Source: Owenia fusiformis (lineage: Eukaryota > Annelida > Polychaeta > Sabellida > Oweniidae). From it: a stretch of 64,000 nt of DNA. Where the stretch lies: the NCBI GenBank assembly GCA_903813345.2, contig CAIIXF020000004.1:188001-252000 (forward strand). Reading direction: 5' to 3'. The translations under genes were made by a program, and so were the position numbers. Of the stretch, positions 1 to 11,800 are shown in pieces. Each line of letters begins with the position of its first letter. Position 1 is the first letter of the stretch. The notes beneath the pieces were generated by a model, which did no database searches, was not told where the DNA came from, and saw only the letters and a list, made by a program, of their open reading frames with translations.

Positions 1-680
1 AAAGCTAGGAAATGGGTCAAAAGTGAATTTCGCGAGACAGAAATGGTGGCCATTTTGAAAATAGGCGAGCTTTTGAACCAGGAGTCATAGGGGAGTTTTC
101 TGTATTGATCTTGAACAGAAATAACTTAAAACAGGAATCCTATCGACAGAGGTTTTAAAACGTGCCACTGTTATTGACGAAAAGTGGATTTCGCGAGTCA
201 GATAGACAAATCAATGTTAACTAAAATGGCTGAAAATAAAAAAATGGATATAATTTTTCGCTGATTTTTTGTAACAATATTATAACATATATCTACCCTT
301 TACATTGGCATGGATTTTTACAGTGTAGGACACCTGAAATTATTTGTAAAGCTAGGAAATGGGTCAAAAGTGAATTTCGCGAGACAAAAGTGACGGCCAT
401 TTTGAAAATAGGCGAGCTTTTGAACCAGGAGTCATAGGGGAGTTTTCTGTATTGATCTTGAACAGAAATAACTTAAAACAGGAATCCTATCGACAGAGGT
501 TTTAAAGGAAATGGGTCAAAAGTGAATTTCGCGAGACAAAAGTGACGGCCATTTTGAAAATAGGCGAGCTTTTGAACCAGGAGTCATAGGGGAGTTTTCT
601 GTATTGATCTTGAACAGAAATAACTTAAAACAGGAATCCTATTGACAGAGGTTTTAAAACGTGCCACTATTGTTGACGGA
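1..680. repeat. Three-copy direct repeat, about 160-200 bp unit
   Basis: Three copies of one unit start near 1, 349 and 508. Each runs from AAATGGGTCAAAAGTG through GAATTTCGCGAGAC and TTTTGAACCAGGAGTCATAG to CAGAGGTTTTAAAA. Copies are over 90% alike by eye. No coding potential is seen. The first copy is longer because it keeps a tail that includes a second GATTTCGCGAGTC motif. The array may continue left of the window. Confidence 0.85.
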
Positions 681-732
681 CAGAGAGACAGACGGACGGA
701 CGGACGGACGGACAGACAGACAGACGGACAAG
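668..732. repeat. GACG/GACA tetranucleotide microsatellite
   Basis: Runs of GACA and GACG (gacggacggacggacgg, gacagacagacag) fill this stretch, directly after the third copy of the upstream repeat. The next 40 bases hold a short inverted repeat, AGCTCACCATGTGAGCT, which can form a hairpin. Confidence 0.85.
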
Positions 733-769
733 TGAGTGATTGCAAAAGCTCACCATGTGAGCTAAAAAA

Positions 770-3670
770 TGATTGTACATTTTAAAAAATATTAATTCTC
801 ATTTTGGCTTCTGACGTTCCAGGGGTGACCATATCTCACCTTAAGAACTTCCAAAATATTGAGCATTTGTATCTAAAATATGCACAAAATGGTGTATATA
901 GTCTTGTCTTGTCATAATATTACTAATAAGATGCAGGAAAATGATTGCTCATTTAAAAAAATATTAATTCTCATTTTGGCTTCTGACGTCCCAGGGGTGA
1001 CCATATCTCACCTTAATAACTTCCAAAATATGGAGCATATGTATCTCAAATGTACTCAAAATGGTGTATGTACTCTTGCTTTGTCATAATATTATACTAA
1101 TAAGAAGTAGGAAAATGATTATACATTTAAAAAATTTTAATTTTAGCTTCTGACGTCCCTGAATAACTTCTAAAATTATGTAACATATACAACTCAAATA
1201 TACCAAAAATGGAGCATATAGTCTTGCTTTGTCATAATGCTATTCATGAGATGTAAAAAAATTATTACACCTTTTTTTAATTGAAATTTTCATTTTAGCT
1301 TCTGAATCTGACATCCCAGGGGCAATTATATCTCACTTTGAAATAACTCTCACGATATGCAACATATGCATCTCAAATGCGTGCCCAAAATGGTATAAAT
1401 ATAGTCTTGTTTTGTCATATTTATTGGATTCATGAAATCAGAAGTTCAGAATTTATGGATTTGACTGTCTCCCCTGAAGGATGCAGCTACATATAGCCCA
1501 GAGACAATAAGATCTACTTTCAAATATTTGCATCTTCTCCCCAAACACTCCTTATATTACAGGAACAATGGACGATAAGTCTTTTGCATGCCTTGGATGC
1601 AACATCTTTTGTATACTGGTAGCCTATCAGTAGTGTGAGTAGCCTAGCCTCATTTACAAAAATTGGCCCCTTAACCCCAAATCTGACCCGAAATTTTGAA
1701 AACATCCTGAAAAATTAGGCCTAAAAGGCGCATTTATGCCCAAACATACACCAAACTGTCCCACTGCTAAATTACAAGGGCGATAAGTCACTTCTAATCC
1801 TGATTGACATTCTCTAGTTTGCATGGTTTGTCATGATGTGCTATATTGTTATTGCCCAATCTCAACAATTGTATTCACTGTATGGCCTACCGTGCCAAGA
1901 ATAATGCAATTGTTCCAAAAGCTAATCTCTTCTTTGGGACCCTAGAAGTGTGGGACATCACAATCATAGATTAATATTTCATTACAATCAATGTATGTTG
2001 TATGACAAACATGCAAACTAGAGAATGTTAATGTGGCTAGAAAGATTTATCATTACAAAGAGCTCCTTTTCCCATATTTTACATACTCAAAATCCCTTAA
2101 TTCAGTGTATAATCCAAGGTGCATATATTGCAGGCCACAGGATAACATATTAACACCTTACATTAGCAGTTGCCATTACTTCATAAATGGAGTGAAGTAC
2201 TCCCACTATTGACAGGTTAATAAAAAGATTCCTGTATGGATTACAAAAGATGTTGGGTCCAATGTATGCAAGGGAATAATCTCATCCATTGTACTTGTAA
2301 AGGGTGTTTGGGGAGCAGATGCAAATATTTGAAAGCAGATATTATTTGCCCTGAATTATATGTAGCTGTAGAGGAGACAGTCAAAATCCATTGATTCTGA
2401 ACTGTTGATTTCATGATTCTCAATAAATATGACAAAACAAGACCATTTTGAGCATACATTTGAGATGCATATGTTGCATATTGTGAGAGTTATCAAGGTG
2501 AGATAGCCCCTGGGACAATCAATTTTCTACATTTCATTAGTAATATGAAAAAGACAGGACTTTTCTGAGAATATTTGAGGATTATATGTTACGTATCTTA
2601 GAAGTTATCATTATTATTATATGGTGCGATATGATTACCCAGGAACGTAAGAAGCTAAAATCAAAAATTTTGAAATGTTTAATCATTTTTCTACTTCTTA
2701 TTAGTAATATTATGACAAAGCAAGAGTGCATACACCTTTTTGAGTACATTTGAGATACATATGCTCCATATTTTGGAAGTAATAAGGGTGAGATATGGTC
2801 GACCCTGGGATGTCAGAAGCCAAAATGAGAATCAATATTGTTTTAAATGTACAATTATTTTTTACTTCTTATTAGTAATATTATGACAAAGCAAGAGTAC
2901 ATTCACCATTTTGAGCACATGTGAGATACATATGCTCCATATTTTGGAAGTTTTTATATTAAGGTGAGATATGGTCACCCCTGGGACGTCAGAAGCCAAA
3001 ATGAGAATTAATATTATTTTAAATGTACAATCATTTTGTTACTTCTTATTAGTAATGTTATGACAAAGCAAGAGTACATACACCATTTTGAGCACATTTG
3101 AGATACATATGCTCCATATTTTGGAAGTTATTAAGGTGAGATATGGTCACCCCTAGGACGTCAGAAGCCAAAATGAGAATCAATATTTTTAAAAATGTAC
3201 AATCATTTTTCTACTTCTTATTAGTAATATTATGACAAATCAAGAGTACATACACCATTTTGAGTACATTTGAGATACATATGCTCCATATTTTGGAAGT
3301 TATTAAGGTGAGATATGGTCACGCCTGGGACGTCAGAAGCCAGAATGAAAATCAATATTTTTTAAAATGTACAATCATTTTTCTACTTCTTATTAGTAAT
3401 ATTATGACAAAGCAAGAGTACATACACCATTTTGAGTACATTTGAGATACATATGCTCCATATTTTGGAAGTTATTAAGGTGAGATATGGTCACCCCTGG
3501 GACGTCAGAAGCCAAAATGAGAATTAATATTTTTTAAAATGTACAATCATTTTTCTACTTCTTATTAGTAATATTATGACAAAGCAAGAGTACATACACC
3601 ATTTTGAGTACATTTGAGATACATATGCTCCATATTTTGGAAGTTAATAATGTGAGATATGGTCACCCCT
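770..3670. repeat. Large palindrome with satellite arms
   Basis: The left part (about 770-1440) holds about four head-to-tail copies of a unit of about 180 bp containing TTCTGACGTCCCAGGGGTGACC. The right part (about 2420-3670) holds about seven copies of the same unit in reverse orientation. Between them, 1440-1900 and 1920-2420 are also inverted copies: TTTGCATCTTCTCCCCAAACAC pairs with GTGTTTGGGGAGCAGATGCAAA, and CATTCTCTAGTTTGCATG recurs inverted near 2015-2030. The structure centres near 1900-1920 and the arms differ in satellite copy number. Small ORFs here are frame accidents of the satellite. Confidence 0.75.
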
Positions 3671-4189
3671 ATCCTGCATGATGCCACAATTTTAAATTTC
3701 AATAATTTTTTTCTCCGCCAGTACAAAAGCTATTGATCCAATTTTAAGTATGTGATATGAACATATATAGGTCCTTCAGAGTGAATTTTTTCAGTACATT
3801 TCGTACCTTAACGAATCTAAAATAAGTTATTACACGTGGTAGAAGTATGAAAATAGGTGGCGCCCCTGTAGTGAATTTCAAGATATGCCCTTATTTTCAC
3901 CCTAATCCACACAAGAAAATTCATACTGATTGTAAATAATGTTTTTGATAAGATTTTATTAGTATTTCAATGTCATTTTACTATTAGAATGTGTTAAAAA
4001 TTATTTTATACCCCTACCCCCTGTTTGAAAATGAATAGATGGCGCCTCTTTAACTGCCCATAGCGAATTTACTTACCACACATTTTTACTCAAGTTAGGA
4101 TAATTTACTCTAGAGAGTGTCTGGAACAAAATGATACCCTCAAACCTTTTATACTAGCCGATCACCGAAATCGGAGCTGGGGACAGCAT
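3671..4189. other. No gene seen
   Basis: AT-rich sequence downstream of the palindrome. I see no ORF of note, no splice-bounded exon, and no clear repeat beyond short similarity to the satellite at its left edge. Confidence 0.5.
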
Positions 4190-4545
4190 CAGTATTAGAA
4201 TCCCCGATCCCCCTAGTTTCATATACATTCATATATTAGTTGTTGCAATTGACCATATGGTTTCAGTTCAGAGAATGTCAAATAACCCAGCTTCATATTT
4301 ATATATAGTTGACCATTTGATTTTGGCCCTGTGAATGTATTAGTAGTTGACCATATGGTTTCATCGTGAGATATCACAGCCTTCTCTCAGTTTCCTTCTA
4401 GTGCATAGCAGAGATGGTCTGAGTATCAGAATGATATGGTTTCAGTCCATAGAATGTAAAAGACCCCCTCTCTCAGTTTCCACAATTATATAGTTGACCA
4501 TATAATTTCAGTCCGTTGAATGTAAAAGACATGGGATAGAAGAAG
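4190..4545. repeat. Degenerate minisatellite, left copy of a duplicated block
   Basis: Decayed copies of a monomer containing TATAGTTGACCATATGGTTTCAGTC are spread through this stretch. It is the same monomer as the dense array at 14430-15440. The flanks match too: the ORF at 4473-4619 and sequence near 4860-4950 recur at 15386-15532 and 16140-16240. Confidence 0.7.
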
Positions 4546-4619
4546 AGGAAGATGAGGAAGAAGACTGCGAAGACGAAGAGGAATATTCTAGCTGTACGTT
4601 GCTTTAATTCGACGCTCAT
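4473..4619 (-). CDS. Candidate 48-codon membrane-anchor ORF or exon, copy 1
   Basis: From the ATG at 4619 the - strand reads MSVELKQRTARIFLFV..., a short basic head (K6, Q7, R8, R11) and a run of about 17 hydrophobic residues rich in Phe, Leu and Ile, then YPMSFTFNG and a stop. The copy at 15386-15532 differs mainly by conservative changes inside the hydrophobic run and stops at the same codon, which suggests past coding constraint. It could be a signal-anchor first exon of a type II membrane enzyme, a small membrane peptide, or a duplicated pseudo-exon. I found no convincing 5' splice site and no downstream exon. The open frame extends upstream to 4763, but that part is not conserved in the other copy, so I start at 4619. 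Confidence 0.4.
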   Translation of the reverse strand: MSVELKQRTARIFLFVFAVFFLIFLFFYPMSFTFNGLKLYGQLYNCGN

Positions 4620-4970
4620 TTTAATTTGGTGTATCAATGGTGACTTACCAGGCCTCGTCTCATAATACCCTGAATTCGCCCGACGGTACACCGTCCTGTA
4701 CACGTTTGGAAACGGGAACTGTTGATAGGAACTTTGGATAGTTTTAATTGGATATACGTACATTATACATTATCAAGCTTGGCAGCATTTTGTCGAACGA
4801 GTTGGTTGCCGTTTCATCATATCCCAAATATTTAACATAACAGCATAACACAAAGTGGAGACATCTTAACAATTTTCGTTATCATCGAATTAGATGTCCA
4901 GCTTATACCATATACGTTATGAAGGCATTCAATGGGATTTTACTTATTTCTATTTGGACTTAAGGTTTAG
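4620..4970. other. Left copy of duplicated block, upstream flank
   Basis: Non-coding as far as I can see. Part of it (about 4855-4950, with TTCGTTATCATC and GGGATTT) is recognisable again at about 16140-16240, so the duplication extends well upstream of the small ORF. Confidence 0.45.
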
Positions 4971-5339
4971 TAAGTAATGAACATTCATTTTAATAACAGA
5001 TACAACTAAAACTAGGCAGGTGAAAGAAATATAAATGAAAAGTACCCCCATGTCAAGATAAGTAATGAACATTCATTCTAATAACAGGTACAAATAAAAC
5101 GAGGCAGATGAAAGAAACATAAATGAAAAGTACCCATGTCAAAATAAGTAATGAACAGTCATTTTAATAACAGATACAACTAAAACGAGGCAGATGAAAG
5201 AAACATAAATGAAAAGTACCCATGTCAAAATAAGTAATGAACATTCATTCTAATAACAGGTACAACTAAAACGAGGCAGATGAAAGAAACATAAATGAAA
5301 AGTACCCATGTCAAAATAAGTAATGAACATTTATTTTAC
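4971..5339. repeat. 86-bp tandem repeat, left part
   Basis: Units beginning TAAGTAATGAACATTCATT start at 4971, 5059, 5145, 5231 and 5317 (spacing 88, 86, 86, 86). Each holds ACAACTAAAACGAGGCAG and ATAAATGAAAAGTACCC. The last unit is broken by the insertion at 5343, and the array resumes at 6753. Confidence 0.9.
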
Positions 5340-5342
5340 TAA

Positions 5343-6752
5343 AGCTACGTTCACACCAATGGCGCTTTGATGGCGCTTCAAAGCGGCTTGTAAAGCGGCA
5401 CCAAAGCGTAACAAAGTTTGATTAAAGCGTCGGGGTTGTAATATGTAGTAGAACAGCTCGGAGTTAAGCGTGATATTCGGCAAGAGCACTAAAAATGTAA
5501 ACTGTTTAAGCTACGTTCGCACCAACGGCTCTTTGATGGCGCTTTAAAGCGGCTTGTAAAGCGGCACAAAAGCGTAACAAAGCTTGATTAAAGCGTCGGG
5601 GTCGTAATAGGTCGTAGAAAAGCTCAGAGTAAAGCGGGATAATCGGCAAGAGCGCCAAAAAATGTTAAACTGTTTAAAAATTTTGAGCGCTCTGTTACGA
5701 ATTGATTGAAGCGCCGAGAGCGTATCAAAGCTTAACAAACCGTAACAAAGCTCAACAAAGCTTGACTCAAAGCGTAGGAAAGCTTAACAGAGCTTGGTTC
5801 AAAGCGGGGACCCCAGTCTATTCACGGTCTGTTACCACTTGACACGCTTCGTTAGGATGTCTCAAGATTTGCTACGATCTGGCATGAAGATCTGACACGA
5901 GGTCAGACGCTTTCATCAATATCTGACACTCTTTGTTACACTTTCATGAGGGACTCTCAAGCTTTCCAACGAATTGAGACGCTTTAATCAAGGATTGAAA
6001 CGCTTTGCTGTATGCTTGACAAGTTTCCACACGCTATATCACGCCGTGCGACAAACGTCATGTCTTCTTCAGATAGGTCATGCTCTGGTCCATCTGGAAT
6101 TTCTGGATCTCGTTGTTCTGCCATCGTGTTCTCGAGTCAAAGATGCAATGGTTTTATGGATCTACTGCATCTTTATATAGTCATTGGATCGAAAGCGGCA
6201 TGGAATCGGCGATCTCGACATTTTCCAATGCGTGACAGAGCTTAACAGAGCGTAACAATGCACAACAGAGTTTTGCAATCGTATCAGAGCCTGATTTAAA
6301 GCGTCATAATCGCATCAAAGCGTAATAATGCTTATCAAAGCTTATCAAAGCTTGATTTCAAGCGTAACAAAGCCTGATCAAAGTGGGATTAAAGCGTGAG
6401 GAACCTTTTAGAGCTATGTTAAGCTTTCCTACGCTTTGGATCAAGCTTTTCTGAGCTTTGTTACGGTTTGTTAAGCTTTGATACGCTCTCGGCGCTTAAT
6501 CGATTCGTAACAGAGCGCCCAAATTTTTTAAAAAGTTAAAAAAAATTTGGCGCTCTTGCCGAATATCCCGCTTTACTCTGAGCCTTTCTACGACCTATTA
6601 CGACCCCGACGCTTTAGACAAGCTTTGTTACGCTTTGGTGCCGCTTTACAAGCCGCTTTAAAGCGCCGCTGGTATGAAGAAAAATGACAAAAATGACGGC
6701 GCTTTGCTCGCCGATTTAAAGCGTGGCATTCGCCGTTGGTGTGAACGTACCT
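5343..6752. mobile_element. Harbinger-like fold-back element, 1410 bp, non-autonomous
   Basis: The ends are inverted: AGCTACGTTCACACCAA on the left and the reverse of AGGTACGTTCACACCAA on the right. The flanking 3-bp TAA is present on both sides (5340-5342, 6753-6755), and the intact 86-bp repeat unit shows TAA once at this position, which identifies the target duplication. A 3-bp TWA duplication is typical of PIF/Harbinger. The arms are long and rich in the words AAAGCG and GCTTTG. The terminal segment of about 165 bp is repeated in tandem inside the left arm (again near 5510). No transposase frame is seen. Confidence 0.75.
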
Positions 6753-6920
6753 TAACAGGTACAACTAAAACGAGGCAGGTGAAAGAAATATAAATGAAAA
6801 GTACCCCCGTGTCAAAATAAGTACAAAGTAAAAAGGTGCAAATAAAACGAGGCAGGTTAAAGAAATAAAAAAGGGATACATTGTAGTACCCGCATGTCAA
6901 GATAAGTAATGATCATTTAA
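6753..6920. repeat. 86-bp tandem repeat, right part
   Basis: The repeat interrupted at 5340 resumes here with ACAACTAAAACGAGGCAGG and continues for about two more decayed units, ending near GTCAAGATAAGTAATGATC. Confidence 0.85.
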
Positions 6921-7235
6921 TTTATAACAGTACAGTTACTATTAACTGATTTGAAGCAAAAATTAAGATGTAGGTTTGATGTAGGTTTTAAAAATTAATC
7001 TGAGGAATACATAAAGGATTTCACGTGTGTGTAATTCAGTGAGTCGATGCTTGGGAAGAATTATAGCTTTCTGATAATGTTAATATACCCACAAAAAATG
7101 ATCGGTTGGAAAATGTTGTTTTTCACATTTCCTTAGATCATATTTCCCCTTGTCGCCTAAGAGTGACCATTATTTTTATGAGTATGTTTTTCCATGCGAC
7201 ATGATTTAGGATGAGAGAAGATTTAATAAATATTA
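6921..7235. other. No gene seen
   Basis: AT-rich DNA between the 86-bp repeat and the next transposon; nothing recognisable. Confidence 0.5.
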
Positions 7236-7983
7236 CAGGGTGTTCAAAAAAAAACGCAACCCAAAGAAATCGCTATATCTTGGAAAATACTAATCCAATT
7301 GTGTTCATTTTTTCAGGAAGGAAAGAAGAGACTGTGTATGTATAGCTCATGTTGTTAGTTGGTTGTAAAACATGATGCCTTGGACAAATGCTCAAAAGAC
7401 ATTAGTATTGGAAAGATACGAAAAACGCAGTCAGAGACTACTGCCGCAGCAATAAAACCAAATAACTTTCTAATCATAGTGTTTTGGCTATTCAAATTTG
7501 GCACAAATCATCTTCATTCAATGTATGATAAATCTGTAGAGTGAAAACAAAATCACTCCAGGGACTTTACAGTTTTGGTCGAAATGCTTTCAAAACCCAG
7601 TCAAACACCCTGGTTCAGCCAGACTTAAGAAGGCATTTTGACCATGACTGTAAAGTCCATTGAGTGATTTTAATGAAACTCCCCCAATTCACTACACATT
7701 ATATGAAGATAATTTGTGGTGAATCTGAAGTGCCAAAACACCATGGTTAGAAAGTTATTAGGGTTTATTGCTCTGGCAGTCACCTCTGGTTGCGTTTTTC
7801 ATATCTTTCCAATACTAATGTCTTTTGAGAAGGTGTCCAAGGCATCATGTTTTACAACTAACTAACAGCAAGAGCTATACACACATAGTCTCTTCTTTCT
7901 TTCCTGAAAAAATGAACACAATTGGACTAGTATTTTCCAAGATATAGCGATTTCTTTGGGTTGCGTTTTTTTTGAACACCCTG
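7236..7983. mobile_element. Mariner-type fold-back element (family A), 748 bp
   Basis: It starts CAGGGTGTTCAAAAAAAAAC and ends with the reverse complement. TA lies on both sides (7234-7235, 7984-7985). Arms of about 200 bp are near-identical inverted copies sharing CCCAAAGAAATCGCTATATC and TTGGACA..GCTCAAAAGACATTAG. TA target duplication and CAGGGTG ends fit a Tc1/mariner-mobilised non-autonomous element. A truncated relative lies at 24718-25199. Confidence 0.85.
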
Positions 7984-7985
7984 TA

Positions 7986-8709
7986 TGAGTATAATTTTAA
8001 TAAATCAGAAATGTACGTTGTCATCTTCACTGTACGGTGTCAGTGTAATTGAAATTCACGAAATGTAATATTAAACAATGAGAATATTACACCTTGAGAA
8101 TATTGACAATCCTTTTTAAAGGTTGCCAAAATTCTAAATTAAATATATCACTCCGCATAGCGATTCGGTGATGTCCAATTCATGAAACCTTAATACTTCA
8201 TAAAAAACATACACACAAAAGATTGGTCTAGAAGTATTGATTTTGCAACATATTTGGTGTTACTTCGTGATCACTTCGTATATTGCAAAAATGGAAAAGT
8301 GCATGCGCATCTGTGAACTCGAATGTAAACAGAAAAAGTTTATGGTCGATGAGGACCTGTTTTTTGTTCAAATACAACAACCATTATTTGAATAACTATC
8401 TCGGGAATAGTATCGAATTTACGAGTCAATCGTAAAATGGTAAAAATTCAAATAATCAATTTGATATTAATACAGAAAATAGTCTATATTTCTGTTTTAT
8501 TTTACTGTGAAGATTTGCTATCACCCCAAATATTCACATGTCAGTCAGACACATAATAATTATAAGCCATCATTTCCTGTGAGCACATGCTGGTGCAACA
8601 GCGACTTGAATCTTCATAATTTTATTGTTGAAACAATATCCGATTTACTTACATAAGTAAGTAAAAGGCAGACTAGGTAGACGGCCGAGTAACTGTGCAC
8701 TTTGCCAAA
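7986..8709. promoter_or_regulatory. Upstream region of the HMG-box gene
   Basis: No coding sequence recognised. TGCATGCGCA at 8300-8309 resembles an NRF1 site, about 400 bp before the start codon. No TATA box stands out. Whether this is the promoter is inference from position only. Confidence 0.3.
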
Positions 8710-8853
8710 ATGGAAGCAGTAAAACAGAAATTTAGCAGAAGAAAACAGAGAATTGCCGAAAGACTAGGAATAGAGCCTCCAACAAGCTCATTTGCATTTT
8801 TCAAACATGACTTCAGAGTCGTCCTGCAAAACAGGAATGAAGAAACAAATAAG
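8710..8853 (+). CDS. HMG gene exon 1
   Basis: ATG at 8710 in the context CCAAAATGG. It encodes MEAVKQKFSRRKQRIAERLG and then helix 1 of HMG box 1. It ends ...AATAAG before GTATGT, phase 0. The phase and domain continuity with the exon at 11231 support the join. Confidence 0.65.
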
Positions 8854-11800
8854 GTATGTCGTAATTGAGGTGGTTGTAGGTGAAAACAAGGTAGTTATGA
8901 TTAGGAAAATAAAGATCACGGGTCATTATTTAAAAATGCAATTAGAACAAAATAATGTTATTTTTTCGACTAATATTATTTTAAATTGTGTATCAAAGTG
9001 CAACAATTATACATTAAAAACACCACTGGATTAAATTCGAAAGAATTCATCCAAATTGTATATTTAACTAAACACATTTTTAAAGTATGGTCTCATGCAA
9101 TTTACTAGTATATGTTTTTAAGTTTAACATTTCAAATAATCGCTCCTATGAAAAAGCATGAAATCATATTTTGACAATTTATATATGTTTTAATGAGAGA
9201 GCATACCAATGTAACTATTTATCATAAATTTTCCCCTTGCTCAAACCTACCCCCTTCGTATTGTTAAGAGCAGTGGCGGGTGTGGAAGCTTACAAGGGGA
9301 CCCACACTTCAGAAAAAAATCAAATCCCAAAAAAATTTTAGGCCCCAAAAAAAAAAATTTGGGCATTTACGGCCCATTTTCTGAAAATTTGGCCTAAAAT
9401 TTAAAAAGTAAGGCCCAAGAAGGCCAAGTAATGCCAAAAAACCATCAAAGAGGCCCTAAAAATTCTGGCCCAAATAATTTTCTGGGCCCATCCAAGGGGG
9501 GGGGGCGATCCTAAAAAACAGAGGGGAAGAGGTACAAAAATGTCCGCGCTTGCCTGGAGAAAGAAATTGGGCCAATTGGACCGCGAGTTGTTTGTAGAAT
9601 AAAACGTTTTAAAGCGTATTCATGTTTTTAGATGAAAAACTTAAGAGAAATGCATGAAAAAACTCACCCAATTCATTCTACAAACAACTCCCGGTCCTTT
9701 TGAAAAATAATGCCCAAATTTAAATTAAATGCCCAGTAATGCCATTTTTAATCTTAATTGCCCAGTTTATGTGGGGAAGAACAGGTTTTCCTTCAAGAAA
9801 GCAAAAAGGTAGGTCCACATTTTTTAGGAGATATCAGGGGGGCTCCGAGATAAGCCCCCGAGCCCCCCCCCTGGCTACGGGCCTGTAACAGCTAATGACT
9901 ATATATTTTACACAGCATATTAATGTTACCCTTTAACATACATAAATCGTACTGATATCTATATGTTGTACACAGTATATCGACGTAACCCTTTATCATA
10001 AATCATTATATTTCAACTAATGAGCATGTATCCCACACATCATATCGATGTAACCCTTTATCATAACTCATTATATTTCGACTAACGAGCATGTATCAAA
10101 CACATCATATCGATGTAGCCATTTATCATAAATGACTAATGGCTTTGTATTTTACATAGCATATCGATGCAACCCCTTTGTCACAAACTGTTATATTAAC
10201 TAAACTAACTAATGAATATGATTTTTACACAACATCATCAATGTAACCCTTTAACATAAATCGTTATACAACAACTAATAACTATGATCTCTCCTTGGAG
10301 CTATCTATCGCATTATTCGTCTTTGTAGTCAAGTCTTCGTGATCTACCAAGCATGGTCGGGAGTCAGATACCTCATCATCCATTTTTCTATCATGGGAGC
10401 TATCTACTGGGCATAATTGTTTGACTGATCAGCAGCATATGTACAGGTGTCAGATACCCCTCTTTACGTAACACTTCATAACGTAACGTAATTAATTATT
10501 ATTGAACAGGAATATCGTACGTGCCCCTAGAAAAAATAATGGTTCCTTTACAAGGGGGGCGGGTTACCCCAGAGTTCAAAGATAACCTATACCTATGTAT
10601 GTGTATGCTTATAATGTTAACCTGTATTAAGATGACCTACGTCTCTGATTGGTCAAAATCGACAAACGAAATGGCGGCCTCAAAATTTTTGAAATACGTT
10701 TCGAATAATATTATGTCCATTTCTGTTTCTGGCGTGTTAACCAATACCAGAGGTTCTTATTTTATATCAAGATAAAGAAAGGTGTATGGAATATGCCTAC
10801 ATCTATTAAAACATCACATCGACGTGTAGTATTTGAAAACTAGCCAGTGAAAATTTGAACAAATGAAGGTGGTAATCAAGAGACGTAAGAATGCCTGTTA
10901 TCTCTAAAACTCCGGGGCTTTCCCTCCTCTTGTTCCGTTATCTAGTTTTTGGATAATGAGTATATTTGTACCTCTTTGTAAATCATATAAGCTATTACTC
11001 TCTCTTTGATTGTTACATTATTTATGTATTTTCACAGCATATCGATTTAACCCTTTAGCATTTATCGTTACAATTCAACTAATAACTGTATTGTTCACAG
11101 CATATAGATGTAACCCGTCCCATCAAATAGTTATATTTTAACTAATGACTACGTGTTTTACACAGTATATCGACATAACCGCTTTATCATAAATTATTAC
11201 ATCACAATTAACGGCTATGTATTCTCACAGCATACTGATGTAACCCGACACAGTCTGAAGAAATGGAAAAGGATGACAGCTGAGGAAAAGAAACCCTACC
11301 ATGAAAAGTCAGCGACTGATTTAAAGAGATTCCATGATGAAAAACGGGTAAAAACTAGGCTAATAGGCTTTATTCTTTGCCCAGTAGAGTTTTGGGGAGA
11401 TAAGTTTGTAAGATATATTCCGTACCCTGATTTTGAGGTTTCCATATCCAGAACCTCCATGTCTCCTGGTCCATGGCATATCTTCCCGCTTTGAAAATAA
11501 TGAAAAATGTGGAAAAAAAATATTTGAAAAAAAAGATTTTTGAAAAGAAATTGAAATGATTTTTGAAATTCTTTTTTTTTGGAAAAATGTGTAAAATTGA
11601 CAAAAATGAAAGATGAAAATTGAAAAAATAGAAAACTCTACTGGGTATAGGCTAGAGCAGTGATGTACGGTCGGTTTGGATATGGGGTTTATCCCCTGTG
11701 AGATATGCATTTCTACCTTCGGTCCCTACAGTCCCTCAGGTAGATATGCATATCTTCCTCCGGATAAATCCCATATCATAAACTTCCAGTACATAACACT

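Noticed and set aside
4620-4763. N-terminal extension of the 48-codon ORF to 4763
   Set aside because: Not conserved in the second copy at 15.5 kb.
11153-11494. 113-codon + strand ORF taken whole
   Set aside because: Only 11231-11347 is exon. The part before it is intron minisatellite and the part after is past a GTAAAA donor.
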